NCBI GenBank assembly: GCA_943737045.1
Contig: CALSFV010000411.1
Coordinates: 1-64,000, forward strand
Origin: Parapristionchus giblindavisi
Taxonomy: Eukaryota; Nematoda; Chromadorea; Rhabditida; Diplogasteridae
Length of the DNA stretch: 64,000 nucleotides
Direction: 5' to 3'
Below, in pieces: positions 13,789-27,581 of this stretch; positions within the stretch are counted from its first letter, which is position 1, and every line of letters begins with the position of its first letter. A model generated the notes under the pieces. That model ran no database searches. It saw nothing but the letters and a program-made list of their open reading frames with translations, and was not told the DNA's origin. The position numbers and the translations under genes are program-made.

Positions 13789-14189
13789 GATATTACATTG
13801 TGGTCATTTTGGCTAATCAAGAGCGGTCGACTCTCATTTTCGTCCTTCTCCAACTAGCCTGACTCGGTCCTCCCAACCCGGAATTGGCCAGCCGTGGGAG
13901 TATGGCCTACACCATGGATCTCCAAATCTTCGTGATAACGATGAACGTCCTCTCAATTGCCTCCGATGGAAGGTCAGTTCTATTCCACCTCACTATGAGA
14001 AGATTAGAGCAGGAACCGCTGATCTTTGTGAATTTCGTATGAAGGAGAAGGAGGAAGACGACTGGACAGTCGATACGCTGGATAGATGCGGGCAACTCAC
14101 GAGATACGATGCGCTCCTTGGAGAACCCTTATGGCGACCCAGCTACCCCCAAAATAGCTGAATAAAGTTGTTATAATGTAAATGTAAAT
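13789..14189 (+). mobile_element. RTE-related short element, family 2, copy c
   Basis: Third copy, 1,490 bp downstream of copy b, with the same junctions and the CCACCTCAC variant of copy b. It is the last family-2 copy in the window. Confidence 0.65.
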
Positions 14190-17100
14190 ATATAAGGGGC
14201 TCCATATATATACGGAGCTCCGTATATATAAGGGGCTCCGTATATATATGGAGCTCCGTATATATAAGGGGCTCCGTATATATATGGAGCTCCGTATATA
14301 TAAGGGGCTCCATATATATAAGGGGCTCCATATATATAAGGGGCTCCATATATATATGGAGCTCCGTATATATATGGAGCTCCGTATATATAAGGGGCTC
14401 CGTATATATATGGAGCTCCGTATATATAAGGGACTCCATATATATACGGGGCTCCGTATATATATGGAGCTCCGTATATATAAGGGGCTCCATATATATA
14501 TGGAGCTCCGTATATATATATAAGGGGCTCCATATATATATGGAGCTCCGTATATATATATAAGGGACTCCGTATATATATGGAGCTCCGTATATATAAG
14601 GGGCTCCGTTTATATAAGGGGCTCCATATATATACGGGGCTCCGTATATATATGGAGCTCCGTATATATAAGGGACTCCACATATATACGGGGCTCCGTA
14701 TATATATATGGAGCTCCGTATATATAAGGGGCTCCGTATATATATGGAGCTCCGTATATATAAGGGGCTCCGTATATATATGGAGCTCCGTATATATAAG
14801 GGACTCCGTATATATATGGAGCTCCGTATATATAAGGGGCTCCATATATATAAGGGGCTCCATATATATAAGGGGCTCCATATATATATGGAGCTCCGTA
14901 TATATAGAGAGCTCCGTATATATAAGGGGCTCCGTATATATATGGAGCTCCGTATATATAAGGGACTCCATATATATACGGGGCTCCGTATATATATGGA
15001 GCTCCGTATATATAAGGGGCTCCATATATATATGGAGCTCCGTATATATATATAAGGGGCTCCATATATATATGGAGCTCCGTATATATATATAAGGGAC
15101 TCCGTATATATATGGAGCTCCGTATATATAAGGGGCTCCGTTTATATAAGGGGCTCCATATATATACGGGGCTCCGTATATATATGGAGCTCCGTATATA
15201 TAAGGGACTCCACATATATACGGGGCTCCGTATATATATATGGAGCTCCGTATATATAAGGGGCTCCGTATATATATGGAGCTCCGTATATATAAGGGGC
15301 TCCGTATATATATGGAGCTCCGTATATATAAGGGACTCCATATATATATGGAGCTCCGTATATATAAGGGGCTCCATATATATAAGGGGCTCCATATATA
15401 TAAGGGGCTCCATATATATACGGAGCTCCGTATATATATGGGGCTCCATATATATATGGAGCTCCGTATATATAAGGGGCTCCATATATATACGGGGCTC
15501 CGTATATATATGGAGCTCCGTATATATATAAGGGACTCCACATATATACGGGGCTCCGTATATATATGGAGCTCCGTATATATAAGGGGCTCCATATATA
15601 TATATGGAGCTCCGTATATATATAGAGCTCCGTATATATAAGGGGCTCCATATATATACGGGGCTCCGTATATATATGGAGCTCCGTATATATAAGGGGC
15701 TCCGTATATATAAGGGACTCCATATATATACGGGGCTCCGTATATATATGGAGCTCCGTATATATAAGGGGCTCCGTATATATATGGAGCTCCGTATATA
15801 TATGGAGCTCCGTATATATAAGGGGCTCCATATATATACGGAGCTCCATATATATATGGAGCCCCGTATATATAAGGGGCTCCATATATATATATGGAGC
15901 TCCGTATATATATAGAGCTCCGTATATATAAGGGGCTCCGTATATATAAGGGGCTCCGTATATATATGGAGCTCCGTATATATATGGAGCTCCGTATATA
16001 TATGGAGCTCCGTATATATAAGGGGCTCCATATATATACGGAGCTCCATATATATATGGAGCCCCGTATATATAAGGGGCTCCATATATATATATGGAGC
16101 TCCGTATATATATAGAGCTCCGTATATATAAGGGGCTCCGTATATATAAGGGGCTCCGTATATATATGGAGCTCCGTATATATAAGGGGCTCCGTATATA
16201 TATGGAGCTCCGTATATATAAGGGGCTCCATATATATAAGGGGCTCCATATATATAAGGGGCTCCATATATATATGGAGCTCCGTATATATATGGAGCTC
16301 CGTATATATAAGGGGCTCCATATATATACGGAGCTCCATATATATATGGAGCCCCTTATATATACGGAGCTCCATATATATACGGAGCCCCGTATATATG
16401 TGGAGTCCCTTATATATACGGAGCTCCATATATATACGGAGCTCCGTATATATATGGAGCCCCTTATATATACGGAGCTCCATATATATACGGAGCCCCG
16501 TATATAAATGGAGCCCCTTATATATATGGAGCCCCTTATATATATGGAGCCCCTTATATATACGGAGCTCCATATATATACGGAGCCCCTTATATATACG
16601 GAGCTCCATATATATACGGAGCCCCTTATATATACGGAGCTCCGTATATATATATGGAGCCCCTTATATATACGGAGCTCCATATATATACGGAGCCCCG
16701 TATATATATGGAGCCCCTTATATATACGGAGCTCCATATATATACGGAGCTCCATATATATATGGAGCCAGTTATATATACGGAGCTCCATATATATACG
16801 GAGCCCCGTATATATATGGAGCCCCTTATATATACGGAGCTCCATATATATACGGAGCCCCGTATATATATATGGAGCCCCTTATATATATGGAGCCCCT
16901 TATATATATGGAGCCCCTTATATATACGGAGCTCCATATATATACGGAGCCCCTTATATATACGGAGCTCCATATATATACGGAGCCCCTTATATATACG
17001 GAGCTCCGTATATATATGGAGCCCCTTATATCTACGGAGCTCCATATATATACGGAGCTCCATATATATATGGAGCCCCTTATATATACGGAGCTCCATA

Positions 17101-20100
17101 TATATATGGAGCCCCTTATATATACGGAGCTCCATATATATACGGAGCCCCGTATATATATGGAGCTCCGTATATATAAGGGGCTCCATATATATACGAA
17201 GCTCCGTATATATAAGGGGCTCCGTATATATATGGAGCTCCGTATATATAAGGGGCTCCGTATATATATGGAGCCCCTTATATATACGGAGCTCTATATA
17301 TATACGGAGCTCCATATATATACGGAGCTCCATATATATATGGAGCCCCTTATATATACGGAGCTCCATATATATACGGAGCCCCGTATATATATGGAGT
17401 CCCTTATATATACGGAGCCCCTTATATATACGGAGCTCCATATATATACGGAGCCCCGTATATATATGGAGCCCCTTATATATACGGAGCTCTATATATA
17501 TACGGAGCTCCATATATATATATGGAGCCCCTTATATATACGGAGCTCCATATATATACGGAGCCCCGTATATATGTGGAGTCCCTTATATATATACGGA
17601 GCTCCATATATATACGGAGCCCCGTATATATATGGAGCCCCTTATATATACGGAGCTCCATATATATACGGGGCTCCGTATATATACGGAGCTCCATATA
17701 TATAAGGGGCTCCATATATATACGGGGCTCCGTATATATATGGAGCTCCGTATATATAAGGGGCTCCATATATATACGGAGCTCCGTATATATAAGGGGC
17801 TCCGTATATATATGGAGCTCCGTATATATATATGGAGCTCCGTATATATATAGAGCTCCGTATATATAAGGGGCTCCATATATATACGGGGCTCCGTATA
17901 TATATGGAGCTCCGTATATATAAGGGGCTCCGTATATATAAGGGACTCCATATATATACGGGGCTCCGTATATATATGGAGCTCCGTATATATAAGGGGC
18001 TCCGTATATATATGGAGCTCCGTATATATATGGAGCTCCGTATATATAAGGGGCTCCATATATATACGGAGCTCCATATATATATGGAGCCCCGTATATA
18101 TAAGGGGCTCCATATATATATATGGAGCTCCGTATATATATAGAGCTCCGTATATATAAGGGGCTCCGTATATATAAGGGGCTCCGTATATATATGGAGC
18201 TCCGTATATATATGGAGCTCCGTATATATATGGAGCTCCGTATATATAAGGGGCTCCATATATATACGGAGCTCCATATATATATGGAGCCCCGTATATA
18301 TAAGGGGCTCCATATATATATATGGAGCTCCGTATATATATAGAGCTCCGTATATATAAGGGGCTCCGTATATATAAGGGGCTCCGTATATATATGGAGC
18401 TCCGTATATATAAGGGGCTCCGTATATATATGGAGCTCCGTATATATAAGGGGCTCCATATATATAAGGGGCTCCATATATATAAGGGGCTCCATATATA
18501 TATGGAGCTCCGTATATATATGGAGCTCCGTATATATAAGGGGCTCCATATATATACGGAGCTCCATATATATATGGAGCCCCTTATATATACGGAGCTC
18601 CATATATATACGGAGCCCCGTATATATGTGGAGTCCCTTATATATACGGAGCTCCATATATATACGGAGCTCCGTATATATATGGAGCCCCTTATATATA
18701 CGGAGCTCCATATATATACGGAGCCCCGTATATAAATGGAGCCCCTTATATATATGGAGCCCCTTATATATATGGAGCCCCTTATATATACGGAGCTCCA
18801 TATATATACGGAGCCCCTTATATATACGGAGCTCCATATATATACGGAGCCCCTTATATATACGGAGCTCCGTATATATATATGGAGCCCCTTATATATA
18901 CGGAGCTCCATATATATACGGAGCCCCGTATATATATGGAGCCCCTTATATATACGGAGCTCCATATATATACGGAGCTCCATATATATATGGAGCCAGT
19001 TATATATACGGAGCTCCATATATATACGGAGCCCCGTATATATATGGAGCCCCTTATATATACGGAGCTCCATATATATACGGAGCCCCGTATATATATA
19101 TGGAGCCCCTTATATATATGGAGCCCCTTATATATATGGAGCCCCTTATATATACGGAGCTCCATATATATACGGAGCCCCTTATATATACGGAGCTCCA
19201 TATATATACGGAGCCCCTTATATATACGGAGCTCCGTATATATATGGAGCCCCTTATATCTACGGAGCTCCATATATATACGGAGCTCCATATATATATG
19301 GAGCCCCTTATATATACGGAGCTCCATATATATATGGAGCCCCTTATATATACGGAGCTCCATATATATACGGAGCCCCGTATATATATGGAGCTCCGTA
19401 TATATAAGGGGCTCCATATATATACGAAGCTCCGTATATATAAGGGGCTCCGTATATATATGGAGCTCCGTATATATAAGGGGCTCCGTATATATATGGA
19501 GCCCCTTATATATACGGAGCTCTATATATATACGGAGCTCCATATATATACGGAGCTCCATATATATATGGAGCCCCTTATATATACGGAGCTCCATATA
19601 TATACGGAGCCCCGTATATATATGGAGTCCCTTATATATACGGAGCCCCTTATATATACGGAGCTCCATATATATACGGAGCCCCGTATATATATGGAGC
19701 CCCTTATATATACGGAGCTCTATATATATACGGAGCTCCATATATATATATGGAGCCCCTTATATATACGGAGCTCCATATATATACGGAGCCCCGTATA
19801 TATGTGGAGTCCCTTATATATATACGGAGCTCCATATATATACGGAGCCCCGTATATATATGGAGCCCCTTATATATACGGAGCTCCATATATATACGGG
19901 GCTCCGTATATATACGGAGCTCCATATATATAAGGGGCTCCATATATATACGGGGCTCCGTATATATATGGAGCTCCGTATATATAAGGGGCTCCATATA
20001 TATACGGAGCTCCGTATATATAAGGGGCTCCGTATATATATGGAGCTCCGTATATATAAGGGGCTCCGTATATATATGGAGCTCCGTATATATAAGGGAC

Positions 20101-20439
20101 TCCATATATATATGGAGCTCCGTATATATAAGGGGCTCCATATATATAAGGGGCTCCATATATATAAGGGGCTCCATATATATACGGAGCTCCGTATATA
20201 TATGGGGCTCCATATATATATGGAGCTCCGTATATATAAGGGGCTCCATATATATACGGGGCTCCGTATATATATGGAGCTCCGTATATATATAAGGGAC
20301 TCCACATATATACGGGGCTCCGTATATATATGGAGCTCCGTATATATAAGGGGCTCCATATATATATGGAGCTCCGTATATATATAGAGCTCCGTATATA
20401 TAAGGGGCTCCATATATATACGGGGCTCCGTATATATAT
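14190..20439. repeat. Satellite segment 5 with a 2,228-bp tandem duplication
   Basis: Pure satellite. The block about 15604-17831 recurs at about 17832-20060 with an offset of 2,228 bp, including rare variants such as TAGAGCTCC, GGAGCCAGTT (16764 and 18992), TATCTACGG (17032 and 19260) and ATAAATGG (16504 and 18732). The first half of each block is forward oriented and the second half inverted, so each duplicated block is internally near-palindromic. Confidence 0.9.
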
Positions 20440-20590
20440 GATGGAGGGACGATTTCGTGAAGGCTGCTGGTCCTCAATTCATGCAAATTGCGAGGCACAA
20501 TCGTTCGGAATGGAGAAATTTCATGGCAACCCAGCTACGTAACACCCATTAGCTGATAAAGTTGTTCAATGTCAAAAAAATGTCAATGTC
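20440..20590 (+). mobile_element. RTE-like 3' end, family 3, copy 1
   Basis: From 20442 the frame reads 36 codons starting [20 protein letters not shown], then [11 protein letters not shown] and a TAG at 20550-20552. This is the terminal peptide of an RTE-type ORF and is clearly homologous to family 1. It is followed by GCTGATAAAGTTGTTCAATG and a tail of ATGTC repeats that abuts satellite ATATATAAGG. The 5' end is cut off in TATATATG. Confidence 0.8.
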
Positions 20591-21426
20591 ATATATAAGG
20601 GGCTCCATATATATACGGGGCTCCGTATATATATGGAGCTCCGTATATATAAGGGGCTCCGTATATATAAGGGACTCCATATATATACGGGGCTCCGTAT
20701 ATATATGGAGCTCCGTATATATAAGGGGCTCCATATATATATGGAGCTCCGTATATATATGGAGCTCCGTATATATAAGGGGCTCCATATATATACGGGG
20801 CTCCGTATATATATGGAGCTCCGTATATATAAGGGGCTCCATATATATACGGAGCTCCGTATATATAAGGGGCTCCGTATATATATGGAGCTCCGTATAT
20901 ATAAGGGGCTCCGTATATATATGGAGCTCCGTATATATAAGGGGCTCCATATATATAAGGGGCTCCATATATATAAGGGGCTCCATTTATATACGGGGCT
21001 CCGTATATATATGGAGCTCCGTATATATAAGGGGCTCCATATATATACGGAGCTCCGTATATATATGGAGCTCCGTATATATAAGGGACTCCATATATAT
21101 ATGGAGCTCCGTATATATATGGAGCCCCTTATATATACGGAGCTCCATATATATACGGAGCTCCGTATATATATATGGAGCTCCGTATATATAAGGGGCT
21201 CCATATATATATGGAGCTCCGTATATATATGGAGCCCCTTATATATACGGAGCTCCATATATATACGGAGCTCCATATATATATGGAGCCCCTTATATAT
21301 ACGGAGCTCCATATATATACGGAGCCCCGTATATATATGGAGTCCCTTATATATACGGAGCCCCTTATATATACGGAGCTCCATATATATACGGAGCCCC
21401 GTATATATATGGAGCCCCTTATATAT
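20591..21426. repeat. Satellite between two facing RTE tails (palindrome)
   Basis: The satellite order on the left is largely mirrored on the right, and the two flanking family-3 tails face each other in opposite orientation. The interval 20440-21577 is therefore one large inverted repeat centred near 21010. Confidence 0.8.
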
Positions 21427-21577
21427 GACATTGACATTTTTTTGACATTGAACAACTTTATCAGCTAATGGGTGTTACGTAGCTGGGTTGCCATGAAATT
21501 TCTCCATTCCGAACGATTGTGCCTCGCAATTTGCATGAATTGAGGACCAGCAGCCTTCACGAAATCGTCCCTCCATC
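21427..21577 (-). mobile_element. RTE-like 3' end, family 3, copy 2 (inverted)
   Basis: Reverse complement of copy 1, from the GACATTGACATTTTTTTGAC tail to CGTCCCTCCATC at the 5' cut. It has the same truncation point and tail as copy 1. Confidence 0.8.
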
Positions 21578-22365
21578 ATATATATACGGAGCCCCGTATA
21601 TATATGGAGCCCCTTATATATACGGAGCTCTATATATATACGGAGCTCCATATATATATGGAGCCCCTTATATATACGGAGCTCCATATATATACGGAGC
21701 CCCGTATATATGTGGAGTCCCTTATATATATACGGAGCTCCATATATATACGGAGCCCCGTATATATATGGAGCCCCTTATATATACGGAGCTCCATATA
21801 TATATGGAGCCCCATATATATACGGAGCTCCATATATATATGGAGCCCCTTATATATATGGAGCCCCTTATATATATGGAGCCCCTTATATATACGGAGC
21901 TCCATATATATATGGAGTCCCTTATATATACGGAGCTCCATATATATAAGGGGCTCCGTATATATATGGAGCTCCGTATATATAAGGGGCTCCGTATATA
22001 TATGGAGCTCCGTATATATAAGGGACTCCATATATATATGGAGCTCCGTATATATAAGGGGCTCCATATATATAAGGGGCTCCATATATATAAGGGGCTC
22101 CATATATATACGGAGCTCCGTATATATATGGGGCTCCATATATATATGGAGCTCCGTATATATAAGGGGCTCCATATATATACGGGGCTCCGTATATATA
22201 TGGAGCTCCGTATATATATAAGGGACTCCACATATATACGGGGCTCCGTATATATATGGAGCTCCGTATATATAAGGGGCTCCATATATATATGGAGCTC
22301 CGTATATATATAGAGCTCCGTATATATAAGGGGCTCCATATATATACGGGGCTCCGTATATATAT

Positions 22366-22822
22366 GATGGAGGGACGATTTCGTGAAGGCTGCTGGTCCT
22401 CAATTCATGCAAATTGCGAGGCACAATCGTTCGGAATGGAGAAATTTCATGGCAACCCAGCTACGTAACACCCATTAGCTGATAAAGTTGTTCAATGTCA
22501 AAAAAATGTCACTTCACTCGCCAATTCCATCAAGAGAAGAGGACCAACAGTTGAGTCCCCTCCTAGAAGACTTTGGAAAGTCAGGAGCGGTATTTCCGTC
22601 TCGTCAAGCAGGCCGATTGGACGAACAACGTAAAGTTTTCGTGGGTTATTTGACTATTCTAATCAAGTTTCATATGCGGACGTTTTCTTGAATAGAGATG
22701 AATTCTCTCAGAGACGAAAGGATAAATCTTGTGGATAAGAAGATTCCCCCTGTTTTGGCCCCCTCTGCATTTAATGTGCTGATAGGATAAAGAATTAATT
22801 AAATTAAAAAAATGTCAATGTC
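22366..22822 (+). mobile_element. RTE-like 3' end, family 3, copy 3 (split by a SINE-like insert)
   Basis: Same 3' end as copy 1, but the ATGTC tail is interrupted at 22512-22805 by another repeat. Confidence 0.8.
22512..22805 (+). mobile_element. 294-bp retroposon-like insert with 12-bp target duplication
   Basis: The insert lies inside the RTE tail and is flanked by perfect 12-bp direct repeats AAAAAAATGTCA (22500-22511 and 22806-22817). A duplication of this length fits LINE-mediated retroposition. The body (CACTCGCC to GATAAAG) is homologous to sequence in both arms of the 955-bp palindrome near 55000-55280 and 59050-59330, so it is a dispersed family. No tRNA-type promoter was recognised in it, so calling it a SINE or a truncated LINE is open. 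Confidence 0.7.
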
Positions 22823-23299
22823 ATATATAAGGGGCTCCATATATATACGGGGCTCCGTATATATATGGAGCTCCGTATATATAAGGGGCTCCGTATATAT
22901 AAGGGACTCCATATATATACGGGGCTCCGTATATATATGGAGCTCCGTATATATAAGGGGCTCCATATATATATGGAGCTCCGTATATATATATGGAGCT
23001 CCGTATATATAAGGGGCTCCATATATATACGGAGCTCCATATATATATGGAGCCCCTTATATATACGGAGCTCCATATATATACGGAGCTCCGTATATAT
23101 AAGGGGCTCCATATATATACGAAGCCCCACATATATACGGAGCTCCATATATATACGGGGCTCCGTATATATAAGGGGCTCCATATATATGTGGAGCTCC
23201 GTATATATAAGGGGCTCCATATATATATATATGGAGCTCCGTATATATAAGGGGTTCCGTATATAAATGGAGCTCCATATATATACGGGGCTCCGTATA

Positions 23300-23800
23300 C
23301 AGTACAGCAGAATCCCCCAGTGAAAATGGGCGCCCCGGGTGACCCGGGGCGCCCATTTGGCCCCTCGATTTTTTACGCTTTGAATAATGAATATCAGCCG
23401 TTCAAATTGTTTACGTTCTTTTACTCCAGATATGAGGGTATTTATCAAAGAAAGTTTGGAATTTTAGAAATCATGTAGCCAGAGAAAAAATATTGAAAAT
23501 TATAATTTTTATCAATTCTTGGCAAATGCCACGCAAAATTTTTGCAAAACTCGCGCACGCTCGGCAAATTCTATCGCAAAGTGAAATCTTTCAAAATTTC
23601 TTTTTCTTAGCACAAGTGAGTTGACAAGCTTTTAAAAAATCCAAACTTTCTTTGATAAATACCCTCATATCTGGAGTAAAACAACGCAAACAATTTGAAC
23701 GGCTGATATTCATTATTCAAAGCGTAAAAAATCGAGGGGCTAAATGGGCGCCCCGGGTCACCCGGGGCGCCCATTTTCACTGGGGGATTCTGCTGTACTG
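23300..23800 (+). mobile_element. 501-bp TA-flanked long-inverted-repeat MITE, copy 1
   Basis: It begins CAGTACAGCAGAATCCCCC and ends with the reverse complement, flanked by TA on both sides. The arms extend about 160 bp, to AAAGTTTGG. Just inside each end lies a GC-rich internal hairpin (GGGCGCCCCGGG and its complement). The AT-rich centre encodes nothing. TA target and CAGT ends suggest mobilisation by a Tc1/mariner-type transposase (inference). Confidence 0.85.
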
Positions 23801-24709
23801 TATATATGGAGCTCCGTATATATAAGGGGCTCCATATATATATGGAGCTCCGTATATATATGGAGCTCCATATATATATGGAGCTCCGTATATATATGGA
23901 GCTCCGTATATATAAGGGGCTCCGTATATATATGGAGCTCCGTATATATAAGGGGCTTCGTATATATATGGAGCTCCGTATATATAAGGGGCTCCATATA
24001 TATAAGGGGCTCCATATATATAAGGGGCTCCATTTATATACGGGGCTCCGTATATATATGGAGCTCCGTATATATAAGGGGCTCCATATATATACGGAGC
24101 TCTGTATATATATGGAGCTCCGTATATATAAGGGACTCCACATATATACGGGGCTCCGTATATATATGGAGCTCCGTATATATAAGGGGCTCCATATATA
24201 TATGGAGCTCCGTATATATATGGAGCTCCGTAGATATAAGGGGCTCCATATATATGCGGGGCTCCGTATATATATGGAGCTCCGTATATATAAGGGGCTC
24301 CATATATATACGGAGCTCCGTATATATAAGGGGCTCCGTATATATATGGAGCTCCGTATATATAAGGGGCTCCGTATATATATGGAGATCCGTATATATA
24401 AGGGGCTCCATATATATAAGGGGCTCCATATATATAAGGGGCTCCATATATATACGGAGCTCCGTATATATATGGGGCTCCATATATATATGGAGCTCCG
24501 TATATATAAGGGGCTCCATATATATACGGGGCTCCGTATATATATGGAGCTCCGTATATATATAAGGGACTCCACATATATACGGGGCTCCGTATATATA
24601 TGGAGCTCCGTATATATAAGGGGCTCCATATATATATGGAGCTCCGTATATATATAGAGCTCCGTATATATAAGGGGCTCCATATATATACGGGGCTCCG
24701 TATATATAT

Positions 24710-24860
24710 GATGGAGGGACGATTTCGTGAAGGCTGCTGGTCCTCAATTCATGCAAATTGCGAGGCACAATCGTTCGGAATGGAGAAATTTCATGGCAAC
24801 CCAGCTACGTAACACCCATTAGCTGATAAAGTTGTTCAATGTCAAAAAAATGTCAATGTC
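24710..24860 (+). mobile_element. RTE-like 3' end, family 3, copy 4
   Basis: Same extent, truncation point and tail as copy 1, directly followed by satellite. Confidence 0.8.
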
Positions 24861-25337
24861 ATATATAAGGGGCTCCATATATATACGGGGCTCCGTATAT
24901 ATATGGAGCTCCGTATATATAAGGGGCTCCGTATATATAAGGGACTCCATATATATACGGGGCTCCGTATATATATGGAGCTCCGTATATATAAGGGGCT
25001 CCATATATATATGGAGCTCCGTATATATATATGGAGCTCCGTATATATAAGGGGCTCCATATATATACGGAGCTCCATATATATATGGAGCCCCTTATAT
25101 ATACGGAGCTCCATATATATACGGAGCTCCGTATATATAAGGGGCTCCATATATATACGAAGCCCCACATATATACGGAGCTCCATATATATACGGGGCT
25201 CCGTATATATAAGGGGCTCCATATATATGTGGAGCTCCGTATATATAAGGGGCTCCATATATATATATATGGAGCTCCGTATATATAAGGGGTTCCGTAT
25301 ATAAATGGAGCTCCATATATATACGGGGCTCCGTATA

Positions 25338-25838
25338 CAGTACAGCAGAATCCCCCAGTGAAAATGGGCGCCCCGGGTGACCCGGGGCGCCCATTTGGCC
25401 CCTCGATTTTTTACGCTTTGAATAATGAATATCAGCCGTTCAAATTGTTTACGTTCTTTTACTCCAGATATGAGGGTATTTATCAAAGAAAGTTTGGAAT
25501 TTTAGAAATCATGTAGCCAGAGAAAAAATATTGAAAATTATAATTTTTATCAATTCTTGGCAAATGCCACGCAAAATTTTTGCAAAACTCGCGCACGCTC
25601 GGCAAATTCTATCGCAAAGTGAAATCTTTCAAAATTTCTTTTTCTTAGCACAAGTGAGTTGACAAGCTTTTAAAAAATCCAAACTTTCTTTGATAAATAC
25701 CCTCATATCTGGAATAAAACAACGCAAACAATTTGAACGGCTGATATTCATTATTCAAAGCGTAAAAAATCGAGGGGCTAAATGGGCGCCCCGGGTCACC
25801 CGGGGCGCCCATTTTCACTGGGGGATTCTGCTGTACTG
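25338..25838 (+). mobile_element. 501-bp MITE, copy 2
   Basis: Same ends and flanks as copy 1. It differs at one visible site, CTGGAATAAAAC instead of CTGGAGTAAAAC near 25710. Confidence 0.85.
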
Positions 25839-26441
25839 TATATATGGAGCTCCGTATATATAAGGGGCTCCATATATATATGGAGCTCCGTATATATATG
25901 GAGCTCCATATATATATGGAGCTCCGTATATATATGGAGCTCCGTATATATAAGGGGCTCCGTATATATATGGAGCTCCGTATATATAAGGGGCTTCGTA
26001 TATATATGGAGCTCCGTATATATGAGGGGCTCCATATATATAAGGGGCTCCATATATATAAGGGGCTCCATTTATATACGGGGCTCCGTATATATATGGA
26101 GCTCCGTATATATAAGGGGCTCCATATATATACGGAGCTCCGTATATATAAGGGGCTCCGTATATATATGGAGCTCCGTATATATAAGGGGCTCCGTATA
26201 TATATGGAGCTCCGTATATATAAGGGACTCCATATATATATGGAGCTCCGTATATATAAGGGGCTCCATATATATAAGGGGCTCCATATATATAAGGGGC
26301 TCCATATATATACGGGGCTCCGTATATATATGGAGCTCCGTATATATATAAGGGACTCCACATATATACGGGGCTCCGTATATATATGGAGCTCCGTATA
26401 TATAAGGGGCTCCATATATATACGGGGCTCCGTATATATAT

Positions 26442-26592
26442 GATGGAGGGACGATTTCGTGAAGGCTGCTGGTCCTCAATTCATGCAAATTGCGAGGCAC
26501 AATCGTTCGGAATGGAGAAATTTCATGGCAACCCAGCTACGTAACACCCATTAGCTGATAAAGTTGTTCAATGTCAAAAAAATGTCAATGTC
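26442..26592 (+). mobile_element. RTE-like 3' end, family 3, copy 5
   Basis: Counterpart of copy 1 in the second 6.0-kb block. Confidence 0.8.
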
Positions 26593-27430
26593 ATATATAA
26601 GGGGCTCCATATATATACGGGGCTCCGTATATATATGGAGCTCCGTATATATAAGGGGCTCCGTATATATAAGGGACTCCATATATATACGGGGCTCCGT
26701 ATATATATGGAGCTCCGTATATATAAGGGGCTCCATATATATATGGAGCTCCGTATATATATGGAGCTCCGTATATATAAGGGGCTCCATATATATACGG
26801 GGCTCCGTATATATATGGAGCTCCGTATATATAAGGGGCTCCATATATATACGGAGCTCCGTATATATAAGGGGCTCCGTATATATATGGAGCTCCGTAT
26901 ATATAAGGGGCTCCGTATATATATGGAGCTCCGTATATATAAGGGGCTCCATATATATAAGGGGCTCCATATATATAAGGGGCTCCATTTATATACGGGG
27001 CTCCGTATATATATGGAGCTCCGTATATATAAGGGGCTCCATATATATACGGAGCTCCGTATATATATGGAGCTCCGTATATATAAGGGACTCCATATAT
27101 ATATGGAGCTCCGTATATATATGGAGCCCCTTATATATACGGAGCTCCATATATATACGGAGCTCCGTATATATATATGGAGCTCCGTATATATAAGGGG
27201 CTCCATATATATATATGGAGCTCCGTATATATATGGAGCCCCTTATATATACGGAGCTCCATATATATACGGAGCTCCATATATATATGGAGCCCCTTAT
27301 ATATACGGAGCTCCATATATATACGGAGCCCCGTATATATATGGAGTCCCTTATATATACGGAGCCCCTTATATATACGGAGCTCCATATATATACGGAG
27401 CCCCGTATATATATGGAGCCCCTTATATAT

Positions 27431-27581
27431 GACATTGACATTTTTTTGACATTGAACAACTTTATCAGCTAATGGGTGTTACGTAGCTGGGTTGCCATGA
27501 AATTTCTCCATTCCGAACGATTGTGCCTCGCAATTTGCATGAATTGAGGACCAGCAGCCTTCACGAAATCGTCCCTCCATC
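27431..27581 (-). mobile_element. RTE-like 3' end, family 3, copy 6 (inverted)
   Basis: Counterpart of copy 2. With copy 5 it bounds a palindrome centred near 27010. Confidence 0.8.

Larger units (their letters stand above)
20440..26441. repeat. 6.0-kb higher-order repeat block, copy 1
   Basis: This block contains, in order: a family-3 tail (+), satellite, an inverted family-3 tail (-), satellite, a family-3 tail split by a SINE-like insert, a MITE, a further family-3 tail, and a second MITE. The same series recurs about 6,004 bp downstream with matching junctions and rare variants. Confidence 0.85.

Noticed and set aside
20330..20542. 70-residue frame ending [20 protein letters not shown]
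   Set aside because: Out-of-frame reading across satellite and the RTE tail; the true RTE frame starts [10 protein letters not shown] one base away.
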